Assembly (NCBI GenBank): GCA_009602735.1
Contig: WELA01001776.1
Coordinates: 62,001-126,000, forward strand
Direction: 5' to 3'
DNA length: 64,000 bases
From: Mesotaenium endlicherianum
Lineage: Eukaryota; Streptophyta; Zygnematophyceae; Zygnematales; Mesotaeniaceae
Position 1 is the first letter of the stretch. The number at the start of each line of letters is the position of its first letter. The position numbers and the translations under genes were made by a program. Positions 1 through 11,680 of this stretch are shown here, piece after piece. The notes below the pieces were generated by a model. It was not told the DNA's origin, ran no database searches, and was given only the letters and a program-made list of their open reading frames with translations.

Positions 1-1290
1 TGAGGTGGAACCGTTTCAACGCCCCTTTGGCATTGGTCAGTTGGTCTTTAAATTCCCAAGTGTCTCCAGAGGCATCGTAACCCTTCCATCTGACCAGGTG
101 CTTCATGACATATTTAGATGATCGACGGACAGAGCGAGCGTCTAAAATCTCCTCGACCTCATATTCCTCAGGGTCACCATCCCGGACAGCGGGGACCGGT
201 CCCGGTTGGACAGGTAACCGACTTGTGAACAATGTGTCACCTTTCATGTACGGTTCGAGGAAGGAGACATTACAGGCCGGGTGACCCTTGTATTCCGCTG
301 ACATGTTCTATTTGCAAGCATTTTGATCGACACGGCGCACCATCGAATATAGACCGACCCAGACAGGACCAAGCTTTTTCTTGACCACCCCAGGCAGGTA
401 CAGGTGTTGAGAATGCAGTTTGACCAAATCGCCCTTAGAAAATGTCAGTTCTCGACAGTGCAGATTAGCGTATTTTTGTTGGTTTTCCTGGGCTTTGTGC
501 AGGTTCTGTTGGACTTCTGACAAGGTGTCAGCAAACTCCTGAGTTAACTGGACGGAGACCAAATTGTCAATCCCTTCAAGGTGAGTTAAAGATTCCCCTA
601 GCACATCTAAAGGAGACTTAGGGACTCTACCCGAGCTCAATTCAAAAGGAGACTTGCCCGTTGACGCGTGCACCGCACTGTTGACCGCAAACTGCATTTG
701 AGGTAACAGGTCATCCCAATTGTCTTGCTTTTGGTTAATATATGCTCTCAGCACCTCTTGCAGAACTTGATTAGTTCTTTCAGTCTGCCCATCAGTCTGA
801 GGGTGGTTTGCTGCGCTGAGCAGCTGTTTAACTCCCGTTAACCCCATTAAAGCTCTCCAGAACTTAGAGGTAAATTTTGAGTCTTTGTTTGAGATAATAT
901 TTGAGTGTAGCCCATGTTGGCATACTACATGGTTGAAGAACTGTCTCGCTATTTCAAGTGCAGTTACTTTGACAGTTGTGGGGATGAAAATGACCATTTT
1001 TGTTAGTTTATCCAAGACTACCAGTATTGAATGCCCATTGGCAGTTCGTGGCAGTGTTACCACCCAGTCCCTGGATATTGTTTCCCAGCGTCCAGCTGGG
1101 ATGGGCAGCGATTGTTAGAGACCCCCCGATGGTGTGTCTCTAGACTTATTTCTTTGACACTGATCACAAGACTTAACATATTTAAAGACCTCCCGAGGTA
1201 ATCCCTCCCCAATGATAATGTTTTGCCAGTTTGCCAACAGTTTTGGCCTGCCCCAAATGCCCACACAGTAAACGGTCATGTGCTTAACTC
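1..1290 (-). pseudogene. Element A integrase and chromodomain
   Basis: This is the integrase region of element A. The minus strand reads an integrase zinc-binding part, the catalytic core with blocks such as NHPQTDGQTERTN, and a C-terminal part with the GDLVKLHSQHLYLPGVV block. A chromodomain follows at about 1-190 with EEYEVEEILDARSVRR and a WKGYDASGDTWEF block. In chromoviruses this domain is thought to bind modified histone tails and steer integration. It is more than 90% similar by eye to the same regions of C (7990-9440) and D (39789-41442). The copy is broken. Confidence 0.9.
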
Positions 1291-1361
1291 AGTAAACGGG
1301 ACCTCATTTCCAAGTTATAAGGAATGACCAGCTTCAGCCTGCTTGAAGTGGTTTCAGTCAC

Positions 1362-2862
1362 TTAGACCCCACCCTTGAGCTTATACCCGAGTGCGGTAGC
1401 ACGACACATACCAGTAGTGGGGCTGGGCTCAAATGTTGGGTCAGAAAGGTAGGCTTTCCTAAGTTGCTCAAGGAAGGACTTTTTCACCTTTAGTGAAGTG
1501 AGTGCACACAGGACTTTATCTACAGCATGCTGACTAAAGTTCCTTTCTTGCAAGTTTGGTCTTCTAGAGAGTGCATCAGCAGGATTCAACTTCCCTGGTT
1601 TGTAGTCAATCTGGACTTGAAGCTGCTCCAGCATCTCGCTCCAGCGGTTCTCCCNAATCTGGACTTGAAGCTGCTCCAGCATCTCGCTCCAGCGGTTCTC
1701 CCTCCTTGACAGCTTGGACTTCTTCTGAAAGTGAGTCAGAGCTAGATGATCTGTAATCACCTTAAAAGCTTTACCATGTAAGTATGCTCTCCATTGTTTG
1801 AGCACATGAATGATAGCTAGCATCTCTTTATCATGCNTCTCTTTATCATGCACAGAGTAATTAATCTCAGCTGGATTAAATTTCCTAGACTCGTACAACA
1901 CAGGATGCCACTCCTGTTTTACCTTACCATCCTTTGTGGTTTTGTCAGCAGGCTGCAACAAAATAGCACCCATGGCAAAGTCGGAAGCATCAATAATCAC
2001 CTGCACAGGTTTGTTAGGGTCATACACGGCTAGCACTGGGGCAGAACAAAGAGCATCTTTAAGAGTCTGGAAGGCAGCCTGCTGCTCTTTCCCCCACACA
2101 TACCCTATGTCTTTCTTAGTAAGGTCAGTCAGTTTACTGGCCTTTGTAGAATACTTCTCAATAAATCTCCTACAGTAGTTAGCCAGCCCAAGGAAGGATC
2201 TAACTTCGGAGACAGATTGTGGTACAGGCCAGTCCTATATGGTCTTGACTTTCTTATGATCTACACTGATGCCTTCTTTGCTGACAACGTGGCTTAGAAA
2301 TTCAATACTTTCTTTGAAAAAATCACAATTGCTCATTTTAGCATACAACTGGTTTCTTCTCTGAGTTTCTATGACTGTCTCTAAGTGTTCAGCATGTTGA
2401 GCTTCATCTTTAGAGAAAATTATCATCCAGGAAGACTTGCACAAATTTATCCAGGTAAGGTCTGAAAATGTCATTTATAGCACCCATGAAGGTTGCAAGA
2501 GCATTAGTCAGTCCAAATGGCATCACGTTGAACTCAAAGTGTCCATAATGTGTGCGGAAGGCAGCCTTGTGTTCATCCCCCTCAGCAATTCTCATTTGAT
2601 GATAACCACTCTCAAGATCTATCTTACTAAACAGTTTAGCACCAAACAGGGTATCAAGCAAGTCCTTGATTGTGGGTAAAGCATACTTGTTCTTTACTGT
2701 AATTCTGTTAAAAGCTCTGTAATCAACGCACATCCGCATACTCCCATCTTTTTTCTTAACAAAGAGGATGGGTGTGCCATAAGGTGATTTGCTGGGGGTG
2801 TAACCATATTCCTCAAGCTCCGCAATTTGTGTTTTCAACTCTTCGCTCTCCACATAAGACAA
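1362..2862 (-). pseudogene. Element A reverse transcriptase and RNase H
   Basis: The RT part (about 2235-2862) shows the family blocks [38 protein letters not shown] and [13 protein letters not shown]. The RNase H part (about 1362-2099) shows [15 protein letters not shown] and [11 protein letters not shown]. These copy the element RNA into DNA and remove the RNA strand. Two short direct duplications, around 1655 and 1837, each flank a single N and are probably overlapping contig ends rather than biology. The copy is degenerate. Confidence 0.9.
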
Positions 2863-2898
2863 GCCATGAGTGCGTTGCTAGAGTGGCTGACTCCCAGG

Positions 2899-3738
2899 TC
2901 ATAAGTCAACTTTGTTATCCACTTCCCTCTTAGGAGGTAGTCCCGGAGGCATACAAAAAACATCAATAATTTTTGCAGCAGTAGGGTGCTCTGGAGGGCT
3001 TACCTTTTTTTCAACCACTTCTTCAGGTTGAGGAGGTACCTCTCTTAGCAGCAGACACAACATTCTATCTTCCTTCTGGTTCCAGCTTTGGATGAACTCC
3101 ATTGCGTTCAGCAGTTTGCATCCTCCTGGAAACCTCTCCTTTTCCTTCATCTGCCATCCACACAGGACAAGAGGAAGAGCACTGGTGGGTGCCAAGTCAG
3201 TCTGCCCATCACTGGCTCCTCTCACTTTAACTGTACCTCTGCTCCAACACACTTCAGCTTGATGTCTATTAAGCCAGGACCTGCCTAGCACGAGATTATA
3301 AAAACCAGCGTTGAGTACCTCAAATGTAAGCGTTTCAATTAGAACTGCAATGCCAGAACCTAACTGGACCTCAATAGGCTTGGTTATGATTCCTCCCGGG
3401 ATACTTAAGGCATCTCCAAGAAATATTTTTCTATTCCCTTGGGTGACAGTAGGCAGCCTTAGCCGCTTAACTAAGTCCTTATGGATGATGAAAGTATGTG
3501 ACGCCCCTCCGTCAACAAATGCACTCACCTTCCTACTTGCAATCATGCAATGCAGTAGGATAGGGGGGACTGTCTTTTCCTGACTTTCGCATTGTTCTCC
3601 TGACTTAGCAAATAAATGTTGGACATCAGGTGGAACAAGATCATCCAGAGTGTGCACTCTCTGGAGATCTATATTGCTGATGGTCTCCTTTATCTGATTG
3701 ACAGGCATGCATAGTGAACCCAGTTCACCAGGACCCAT
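2899..3738 (-). pseudogene. Element A aspartic protease region
   Basis: This is a retropepsin-like region of a Ty3/gypsy polyprotein. The residues [10 protein letters not shown] form the aspartic-protease active-site block (the family pattern is D-S/T/G-G-A), followed by a substrate-binding core and a linker into RT. In the element it would cut the Gag-Pol polyprotein. It lies next to the insertion site of element B. Near-identical protease regions are present in C (about 10850-11650) and D (about 42620-43365). Confidence 0.85.
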
Positions 3739-3782
3739 AATACCTGCTACGAGGGCAGCTAGTGACGACTCACTATTTCTAG

Positions 3783-4525
3783 TGAAAGGGGCAAGGTGCC
3801 CTAGTGGAAGCGTAGTGATTCACGAGGAAAGGAACTAGTTGCAATCATACTAGAGAGTGCAGCGGCATATCACTAACAAAGTTTAGGAAAAATACTTAAC
3901 ACTTTGAGTAGCAAGAAAGTGCTCACAAATGATGATGGATAAAAGGCCTTGTCATTACAAACCCGTAGAAATTTACAGAAGTGAAAACTGATAAGAAACA
4001 AAGAAATTATGCCTATTTATAATTTTCTACCTAAGTGCTCCTCTCTAGGAGGAAGCTACGGATTTTCTAAGTGTTCGTCAAATCGTCCCTTCCAGAATAT
4101 TTGTGAGTAAGCTAGATCAGTCTATTCTGACGTGTTGGGCCGAATTGACGTCCACATACATGCATCGACATTACTAGAATATTCTATCTTAGACGCGCTA
4201 GGCTAAATCGAAACTTCTAGGTGAATCGACCTAGTCGGCACTCCGCGTCAGCCGAACTTACGTGAAGGTTCGAGTTCATTCTAACGGGCCAGATCGCTCG
4301 ACGCTGGCGGTCAATCCGACGGTCGCGCTCACCGCAAATTAAGGACAGTCGTCAACTAACCTCAAAACTAATTAAACTTCAGAAATCCGTAACTCTCTCA
4401 ATACTTGACCAAATTCGATGAACTTTATATCAAAATGACCACAAAAATGCACTCTACACTAATAAACAATCAACACATACTTCTATGAAACTCAAAAATG
4501 CACTTTATAACTTCATGACCTTACA
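3783..4525 (-). repeat. Element B 3' LTR (left)
   Basis: Starts TGAAAGGGGCAAGG and ends ACCTTACA on the plus strand. It is a direct repeat of 18014-18756 of identical length (743 bp) with roughly 35-40 differences. The purine-rich tract complementary to 4526-4543 lies just inside it. Confidence 0.95.
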
Positions 4526-4543
4526 TCATCCCCCTCCTCAGAA
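4526..4543 (-). other. Element B polypurine tract
   Basis: The minus strand carries a purine-rich run (GAGGAGGGGGATGA) directly before the 3' LTR, the expected plus-strand primer site of a Ty3/gypsy element. Confidence 0.75.
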
Positions 4544-5156
4544 TGCGTCGTCCTCGACGCATTCTGCAGATAACGTCTCAATATACTCTTACAATGAGTC
4601 AAGTTGGCCTCTGGCTCCCATGTGTTGTCGTCCGCAGGGTAGCCTTTCCACTTGACTCGATACTCTTGGACAAATCGTTGACCTCGCTTGACTCGTCGAT
4701 CGCCAATAATCGCCTCCACTTCATACTCCAATACATCATCGATCTCGACCGGTGGTGGCGGTGTAGGTTGTTGTCCTGGATGTCCGTCATTCGGGTCAAC
4801 GTATGGCCGCAGACAACTGACATGGAACACGTCATGGATACGCCAGCCTCAAGGAAGTTCCAACTTGTAGGCCATTGGATTCACCTGCTTGAGCACTACA
4901 AAGGGACCTGTAAACCGTGCCCGCAGTTTCCTCTTGCCTGTGAAAGGTAGGTTCTCTGTGGACAAGAGTACTTTGTCGCCCACATGGAATGTCACTTCCC
5001 TCCTGTGCTTGTTAGCATGCTTGACCTGCTCTTCCTGTGCCTTCCAAATACACGTCTTTGCCATATCCCACATCTTGGCCATCTGCTCCATAAAAGCTTG
5101 TGTAGTAGGAACCTGAGTCTCCTTGGCCTTCTCCAACAAGATGTTCCCTGGATGAT
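4544..5156 (-). pseudogene. Element B integrase C-terminus and chromodomain
   Basis: The chromodomain (about 4560-4740) contains VLEYEVEAIIGDRRVKRG, a YRVKWKGYPADDNTWEPE block and a terminal LRRYLQ helix, the three-aromatic chromodomain pattern of chromoviral integrases. Before it lies the integrase C-terminal part with the GDKVLLSTENL block (about 4849-5150). The rest of the same integrase is 9 kb away, at 13985 onward, because element C inserted here. The 5-bp duplication ATGAT marks the site. Confidence 0.9.
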
Positions 5157-5876
5157 TGAAATGAATCGACTTACCCAATAGGCGATTAACAATTAATAAA
5201 GATCTTTATATCAGCAAGTAATCTTTATGGTATTTTTCGTTAACTAGTTAAACGGCAAAGGACAACACACTAGCAGTGAATCATACTCGTAAGTTAAATG
5301 CGAGTAAACTAGCATCAATAAAAGAATCAGTAAACTCATACATAAGCAAGGTTAGAAGACAGTGCGTATCAATGGCTTCTCGCCTTGGATTCAGATCTCT
5401 CTTAGTAAGCTGTACGAGAGAGTTGGCCTCGTTTCCAAATGCCGAACTCGAGAGCAATGCCTAGCGTATGTACATGGAATGACTTTATCGTTCAACGGTC
5501 AGTGCGATGGCACCGCCTACCCGGGAGTTAACCACGTTGGTAGGACTTCGATTAACCAAATCCACCGCCATCTCCCATCATCCCGAATCGCCATCCATCA
5601 TAAGCATCTCATCTGACCATTCATTTAGCATACCACACTTAGGTGCATATCGAGGCAGTTCGCTGCTACTGAGTACGGAAGTCAGTTGGCTGTCAAAGAA
5701 TGTGTCAGCAAGCTGACTTAAGCTGACTTCAGCCTGCTGCTTCCGGCTGAGTCATTAAACTGTTATTAAATATAAAGTCCAGCAGACTGATTATTAACTA
5801 GAGTTCAGCAGGCTGAACTTATTTAATTGTTATATTTAAATGAATATTATATCAACCAATATACTGATTCATTACA
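5157..5876 (-). repeat. Element C 3' LTR (left)
   Basis: Begins TGAAATGAATCGACTTACC and ends GATTCATTACA on the plus strand, giving TG...CA ends. It is a direct repeat of 13247-13979 and clearly related to the LTRs of A (20305-21019) and D. Confidence 0.95.
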
Positions 5877-5890
5877 ATCCCTCCAACTTA
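5877..5890 (-). other. Element C polypurine tract
   Basis: The minus strand reads AAGTTGGAGGGAT immediately before the LTR start. The same tract borders the D 3' LTR at 36407. A near copy (AAGTTGGAGGGG) also occurs between pol and the accessory module at 7911-7924. Confidence 0.7.
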
Positions 5891-6148
5891 ACATGTTGTC
5901 GTCTCGACAACACTGACACAGGGGACATGGATTTCCCCAACTGAAATTACTGATCCCTCTCCCATACAGCGTGCTGTGCCCTTGGCCTTCTGCCTTTAAG
6001 AGGAAGATGCCCCTGGGGCCCTATGGTCAGGAGAGTCAGACCTTCTCCTGCCTTGGGGTCTTCTGAAGCCTGTCAGAGAGGGAGGCTCCTCGTAGGGACC
6101 CTGCGGAGAACGCAGTAACTGTGCGGTTTCCTCCTGCATGGTCTGAAA

Positions 6149-7640
6149 CTAAATGGAAGCAGCCTTCTCCTGAGCAGCCCTCAAACTAACTGGTACATAT
6201 ACCAGCATTCCAGAAGGATGTTGCATGACATGAGCTAAGGGTACATGCCCTCTCTGCGAGGGAGATGCCGGCAGGCCTCTGGCTATTTCTCTAGCAGCCC
6301 TCCTGTCTGCCCTGTCTGACTGGGTCTCCGTGCCTGGAGATGGGCTCAGTCCTATGGCAGTTCCCAACCAAGTGATATCCTCCTCTTCAGCGAGCTGCTG
6401 CAGGGCCGACTCAGTCTTCTCCCTTACAGGAGATGTGGCTGGTGTCAAGATCACGGCGGGGCTAGTGTCCTCCTCCTCGCCTTCCTCCTCTTCTTCCTCT
6501 GATCCCTCCTCCTCTCCGTCCCCGGGTTCCTCTAAGACTGCTCGGGTCTCTTCTGTCAGCTCCTCCATCTCCTCTCGAGAAAATGAATATCCCACTGACC
6601 TTCCCCTTTTAGGTGCTGGTGGGGGCTGCTGAGTCCGGACCGCATACATGTCCTTTTCCCCCTGCTTGCTTGCCCATTTGGCATAAGCATGCTTCCCTTT
6701 AGAGAATGAATCTCGGGCCCTGCTCCTGTCCCCCAGCATTTCTTGGCTCATGCAGTCTCTTACTCCATCCAATCTTGGGTCCCAAGCCGCAATGTGAGGG
6801 GGCAATACTGTATTCCCCTTTAGGTCTGTTAGGAAATCCTCATCCGTCGCCTTGTCGTTCTGCATGTCCCTCGTGTTGATGGTCATTCACCGCCAATCGG
6901 TGTGCTTCTGGAAGAAGGCAGGGTCTGTCCTTTTCAGAGTACAAGGGTACCAGTGCCCTGCAAAGTCCAGCGGACTGGTTTCCCTGGCCAAGAATTCCCA
7001 GCTCCTTCTCTCCACCTCATTATACATGGCCTTGAACAAGTTATAGGGTGTAGAGTCCTTAAAGCTGTCCGCGTCCATGGGGATCATCCTGATGACCCTA
7101 TCTTTTCCCCAGATACCCGGAATCGATACAGCCCCTGCTTTGTTCGCCTGGGCCATTGCCTTGGCCTCTCTGACTGTATATCCTACCATCCTGGCATAAT
7201 CATCGTAGAGGAGGAGCCCTGTGCTGACCTCTATATACTTGTCAAAGTTTTCGGATGTCTCCCCTTCCTTCTGTAGGATGTCCTTCTGTGACTCGCTGCG
7301 ACTTCTCTGAGCATACTTGAAGGCCTCCTCCAGTAGATCGAAGCCCTTGCCCAGCACTGTGTAGCGGTAGCTGCTGATTCTCCTCTGCTCTTCTTCAGCC
7401 TGCTGCTTCCGCCTCTCCTCAGCTTGCCTCTCCTCCTCTGCTTTCTTGGCCTCCTCTGCAACTTTTCTGTCCAGTTCTTCCTGCCGCAGTCTGGCTTGTT
7501 CTTCCTCCTCCTTCTACTTCTGTGCCTCCCGCTGTTGTTGGAGTCGTTGTGATTCCCGAGCGGAGATGGAGGATGATTCGATGTCGCCACGGAATTGCAA
7601 GTATTCTGCATGTGCCTCTTCCGCTCTTCTCTTCCTCTTA
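6149..7640 (-). pseudogene. Element C accessory 3' coding module (unknown protein)
   Basis: This coding module lies between pol and the 3' LTR, an uncommon position in Ty3/gypsy elements except in lineages with extra 3' genes. In coding order it has a Lys/Arg/Glu-rich, probably coiled-coil start, a conserved core with YDDYARMVGY and YNEVERRSWEFLARE, then LPPHIAAWDPRLDG and KHAYAKWASKQG blocks. An acidic Glu/Asp-rich tail and a Pro/Arg segment follow. The core recurs in element D (38165-39406) at about half identity, so the two copies shared a selected protein. I see no signal peptide or membrane segment, which argues against an envelope. I do not recognise the family. The copy is broken. Confidence 0.75.
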
Positions 7641-7985
7641 AGTTCTGACTTTTAAGTCATCCTGCTCACTCATCAACACAATGCCGTTAGTGAAGTCATG
7701 ATATATTGCCGCTACTGAATGCCCTTGATGAAGAGGACGCGATAGGACGAGTTCCTAGTGTGAAATACCTGATGTGAGTGAATATCAGGGTAAATTGAGT
7801 TTAGACAGAAAGTGAGTGTGAGCGCGGCTGAAGTCAAGACAGAACACCACTCCCTCCTTCTTAATTTTAAAGGTGGGCTGCCTGTCACAACTGTCACTAA
7901 CTGTCACATTCCCCTCCAACTTATATGGAGACATGACCTCCTTCTCCTGTCCCTGGCTACGAAAATGACACTGAGGGAGGTGCTC
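7641..7985 (-). other. Element C leader between pol and accessory module
   Basis: This is about 345 bases without coding signal between the chromodomain end and the accessory module. It contains a polypurine-like tract (complement of 7911-7924). After that tract the minus strand reads TGTGACAG repeats, which resemble an LTR start. The D element has the same layout at 39407-39780. It could be an old fused LTR piece or an internal promoter region; the sequence does not decide. Confidence 0.5.
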
Positions 7986-9440
7986 CAGCCGCCCGATGGT
8001 GGAACCGTTTCAACGCCCCTTTGGCATTGGTCAGCTGGTCTTTAAATTCCCGTGTCCCCAGAGGCATCGTAACCTTTCCATCGGATGAGGTACTTCATGA
8101 CATATTTAGACGATCGACGGACAGAGCGAGCGTCTAAAATCTCCTCGACCTCATATTCCTCAGCGTCACCCTCTCTGACAGCGGGGATCGGTCCTGGTTG
8201 GACGAGTAACCGACCGGTGAACAGTGTGTCGCCTTTGATGTACGGTTCCAGGAAAGAGACATTAAAGACTGGGTGACCCTTGTAGTCTGCTGACATATTC
8301 AATTTGTAAGCATTCACCGACACGGCGCACCACCGAATATGGACCGACCCAGACAGGACCAAGCTTTTTCTTGACAACACCAGGCAGGTACAGATGCTGA
8401 GAATGCAGTTTGACCAAATCACCCTTAGAAAATGTCAGCTCGCGACGGTGCTGATTAGCGTATTTTTGTTGATTTTCTTGGGCTTTGTGCAGGTTTTGTT
8501 GGACTTCTGACAGGGTGTCAGCAAACTCCTGAGTAAACTGGAGGGAGATCGGATTGTCAATCCCTTTAGGGTGAGTTAAAGACTTCCCTAGCACATCTAA
8601 AGAAGACTCAAGGACTCTACCCAGGCTGAGTTCAAAAGGAGTCTTGCCCGTTGACGCGTGCACCGCGCTGTTGACCGCAAATTGAATTTGAGGCAACGAG
8701 TCATCCCAATTATCTTGTTTTTGGTTAATATATGCTCTCAACACCTCCTGCAAAACTCGATTAGTTCTTTCAGTCTGCCCATCAGTCTGAGGGTGGTTAG
8801 CTGTGCTGAGCAACTGTTTGACTCCCATTAACCCCATTAAAGCTCTCCAGAACTTAGAGGTAAATTTTGAGTCTCTATCTGAGATGATACTAGAGGGGAG
8901 CCCATGTTGGCATACTACATGGTTGTAAAACTGCCTCGCTGTTTCGAGTGCAGTCACTTTGACAGTTGTGGGGATAAAAATGATCATTTTTGTCAGTTTA
9001 TCCACGACTACCAGTATTGAATCATGCCCATTGGCAGTTCTTGGTAGTGTGACCACCCAGTCCATGGATATAGTTTCCCAGCGTCCAGCTGAGATGGAAA
9101 GTGTTTGCAAGAGACCTCTCGGTGGTGTATGCCTAGACTTATTTCTTTGACACTGATCACAGGACTTCACGTATTTCAAGACCTCTCGGGGCAACCCCTC
9201 CCAATGATAATGTTTTGCCAGTTTGCCAACAGTTTTGGCCTGTCCCAAATGCCCACCCAGTAAACTGTCATGCGCTTGACTCAGTAAGAGAGACCTTATT
9301 TCCAAGTTATTAGGAATGACCAGCTTCAGCTTTCCTGAAGTGGTTTCAGTCACCCAGACCCCTGCTTTAAGTCGGTACCCGAGTGCAGTAGCACGACACA
9401 CACCAGTAGTGGGACTGGGCTCAAATGTTGGGTCAGAAAG
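7986..9440 (-). pseudogene. Element C integrase and chromodomain
   Basis: The integrase contains the zinc-binding H..H..C..C block (ending VKSCDQCQRNK), the catalytic core with MDWVVTLPRTANGHDS, SDRDSKFTSKFW and NHPQTDGQTERTN (D, D, E residues present), and the LVKLHSQHLYLPGVV C-terminal block. A chromodomain follows at about 7990-8190. It would insert element cDNA, with the chromodomain guiding it to chromatin. It closely matches elements A and D. The copy is broken. Confidence 0.92.
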
Positions 9441-9458
9441 GTAGGCTTTCCTAAGTTG

Positions 9459-10850
9459 TTAAAGGAAGGACATTTTCACCCTTAGTGAAGTGAGTGCACA
9501 CATGACTTTATTTACAGCATGCTGACTAAAGTTCCTTTCTTGCAAGTCAGGTCTTCTAGAGAGTGCATCAGTAGGATTCAACTTTCTCGGTTTGTAGTCG
9601 ATCTGGACTTGGAACTGCTCCAGCATCTGGCTCCAGCGGCTCTCCCTCCTCGACAGCTTGGACTTCTTCTGAAAGTGAGTCAGAGCTAGGTGATCTGTAA
9701 TCACCTTAAAAGCTTTACCATGTCAGTATGCTCTCCACTGTTTGAGCACTTGAATGATAACTAGCAGCTCTTTATCATGCACTGAGTAATTAATCTCTGC
9801 TGGATTAAATTTCATAGACTCGTATAACACAGGGTGCCACTCTTGCCGTACCTTACCATCCTTTGTGGTTTTGTTAGCAGGCTGCAACAAAATAGCACCC
9901 ATGGCAAAGTCAGAGGCATCAGTGACCACCTGCACCGATTTGCTGGGGTCATACACGGCTAGCACTGGGGCTAAACAAAGGGCATTTTTAAGGGTCTGGA
10001 AGGCAGCCTGCTGCTCTTCACCCCACACGTACCCTATGTCTTTCTTAGTAAGGTCAGTCAGTTTACTGGCCTTTGTGGAATAATTCTCAATAAATCTCCT
10101 ATAGTATTTAGCCAACCCGAAGAAGGATCTAACTTCAGAGACAGACTGTGGTACTGGCCAGTCCCTTATGGTCTGGACTTCTTAGGATCCACATGGATGC
10201 CTTCTTTACTGACAACGTGGCCTAAGAATTCAATACTTTCCTTAAAGAAATCACACTTGCTCATTTTAGCATATAAGTGATTTCTTCTCAGAGTGTCCAT
10301 GACTCTCTCTAAGTGTTCAGCGTGCTAAGCTTCATCTTTAGAGAAAATTAAAATATCATCCAGGAAAACTTGCACAAATTTATCCAAATAAGGCCTGAAA
10401 ATGTCATTCATAGCACTTATGAAGGTCGCAGGAACATTAGTCAGTCCAAATGGCATCACGTTGAACTCATGGTGTCCATAACGTGTGCGGAAGGCAATCT
10501 TGTATTTATCCCCCTCAGCAATTTTGATTTGATGATAACCACTCTTGAGATCTATCTTACTGAACACCTTAGCACCAGACAGGGTATCAAGCAAGTCTTC
10601 GATCCTGGGTAAAGCATACTTGTTCTTTACTGTAATTCTGTTCAGGGCTCTGTAATCCACACACATCCGCATACTGCTATCCTTACAAATAGGATGGGTG
10701 CGCCGTACTGGGGGAAATATAACCATTTTCCTCAAGCTCTGCAATTTGTGTTTTCAACTCCTCGCTCTCCACATAAGACAAGCCGTAAGTGCGTTGCCAT
10801 GGTGGCTGACTTTGAGGTAGTAAATCAATCCTATGATCTACTTCCCTCTT
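9459..10850 (-). pseudogene. Element C reverse transcriptase and RNase H
   Basis: The RT blocks [49 protein letters not shown] and [14 protein letters not shown] are present; the DD pair of the catalytic site is visible. RNase H carries [17 protein letters not shown] and [13 protein letters not shown]. It lies between protease (right) and integrase (left), the normal Ty3/gypsy order. The copy is degenerate. Confidence 0.92.
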
Positions 10851-11680
10851 AGGTGGTAGTCCCGGAGGCATGATAAAAACATCCGTGTACTGAGCAACAA
10901 GTTTTGCAGCAGTAGGGTCCTTCGGAGGGCTTACCTCTTTCTCAACCACTTCTTCAGGTTGAGGAGGTACCTCTCTTAGCAGCAAACAGAACATTCTGTC
11001 TTCCTTCTGGTTCCAGCTTTTGACGAACTCCATTGCATTCAGCAACTTGCATCCTTCTGGAAGCCTCTTCTTTTCCTTCATTTGCCATCCACACAGGACA
11101 AGAGGAAGAGCACTGGTGGGTGCCAAGTCAGTCTGCCCATCACTGGCTCCTCTCACTTTAACTGTACCTCTGCTCCAACACACTTCAGCTTGATGTCTAT
11201 TAAGCCAGGACCTGCCTAGCACGAGATCATAAAAGCCAGTGTTGAGTACCTCAAATGTAAGCGTTTCAGTTAGAACTGCAATGCCAGAACCTAACTGGAC
11301 CTCAATAGGCTTGGTTATAACTCCTCCCGGGATACTTGAGGCATCTCCAAGGAATATTTTTCTATTCCCTTGGGTGACAGTAGGCAGCCTTAGCCGCTTA
11401 ACTAAGTCCTTGTGGATAAAAGTATGTGACGCCCCTCCGTCAACAAATGCCCTCACCTTCCTACCTGCAATCATGCAATGCAGTAGGATAGGGGGGACTG
11501 TCTTTTCCTGACTTTCGCATTGTTTTCCTGACTTAGCAAAGAAATGTTGGACATCAGGTGGAACAAGAGCATCCAGAGTGTGCACTCTCTGGACGTCTAT
11601 ATTACTGATGGTCTCCTTTATCTGGTTGTCAGGCATGCATAGTGAATCCAGTTCAGCAGGACCCATAACACCTGCTATGA
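10851..11680 (-). pseudogene. Element C aspartic protease region
   Basis: A retropepsin-like block ([18 protein letters not shown]) and a linker into RT. The open stretch here is longer than in element A. It is nearly identical to D 42620-43365. Confidence 0.85.

Larger units (their letters stand above)
1..3782 (-). mobile_element. Ty3/gypsy element A, 3' part (pol, split by element B)
   Basis: This is the pol half of a chromovirus-type Ty3/gypsy element on the minus strand, whose 3' end lies beyond base 1. Read from high to low coordinates it shows protease, reverse transcriptase, RNase H, integrase and chromodomain. It stops at 3782, exactly where the LTR of element B begins, and resumes at 18757. 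The uninterrupted sequence around this junction is seen in elements C (near 11700) and D (near 43560). It is a fossil with roughly half a dozen or more breaks, and two of its internal duplications are assembly joins marked by N. Confidence 0.93.

Noticed and set aside
4560-4740. HP1-like host chromodomain gene
   Set aside because: It sits at the end of an integrase next to a polypurine tract and LTR, the usual chromoviral place.
6149-7640. Envelope gene in element C
   Set aside because: No signal peptide, membrane segment or cleavage-site pattern; highly charged and coiled-coil in character.
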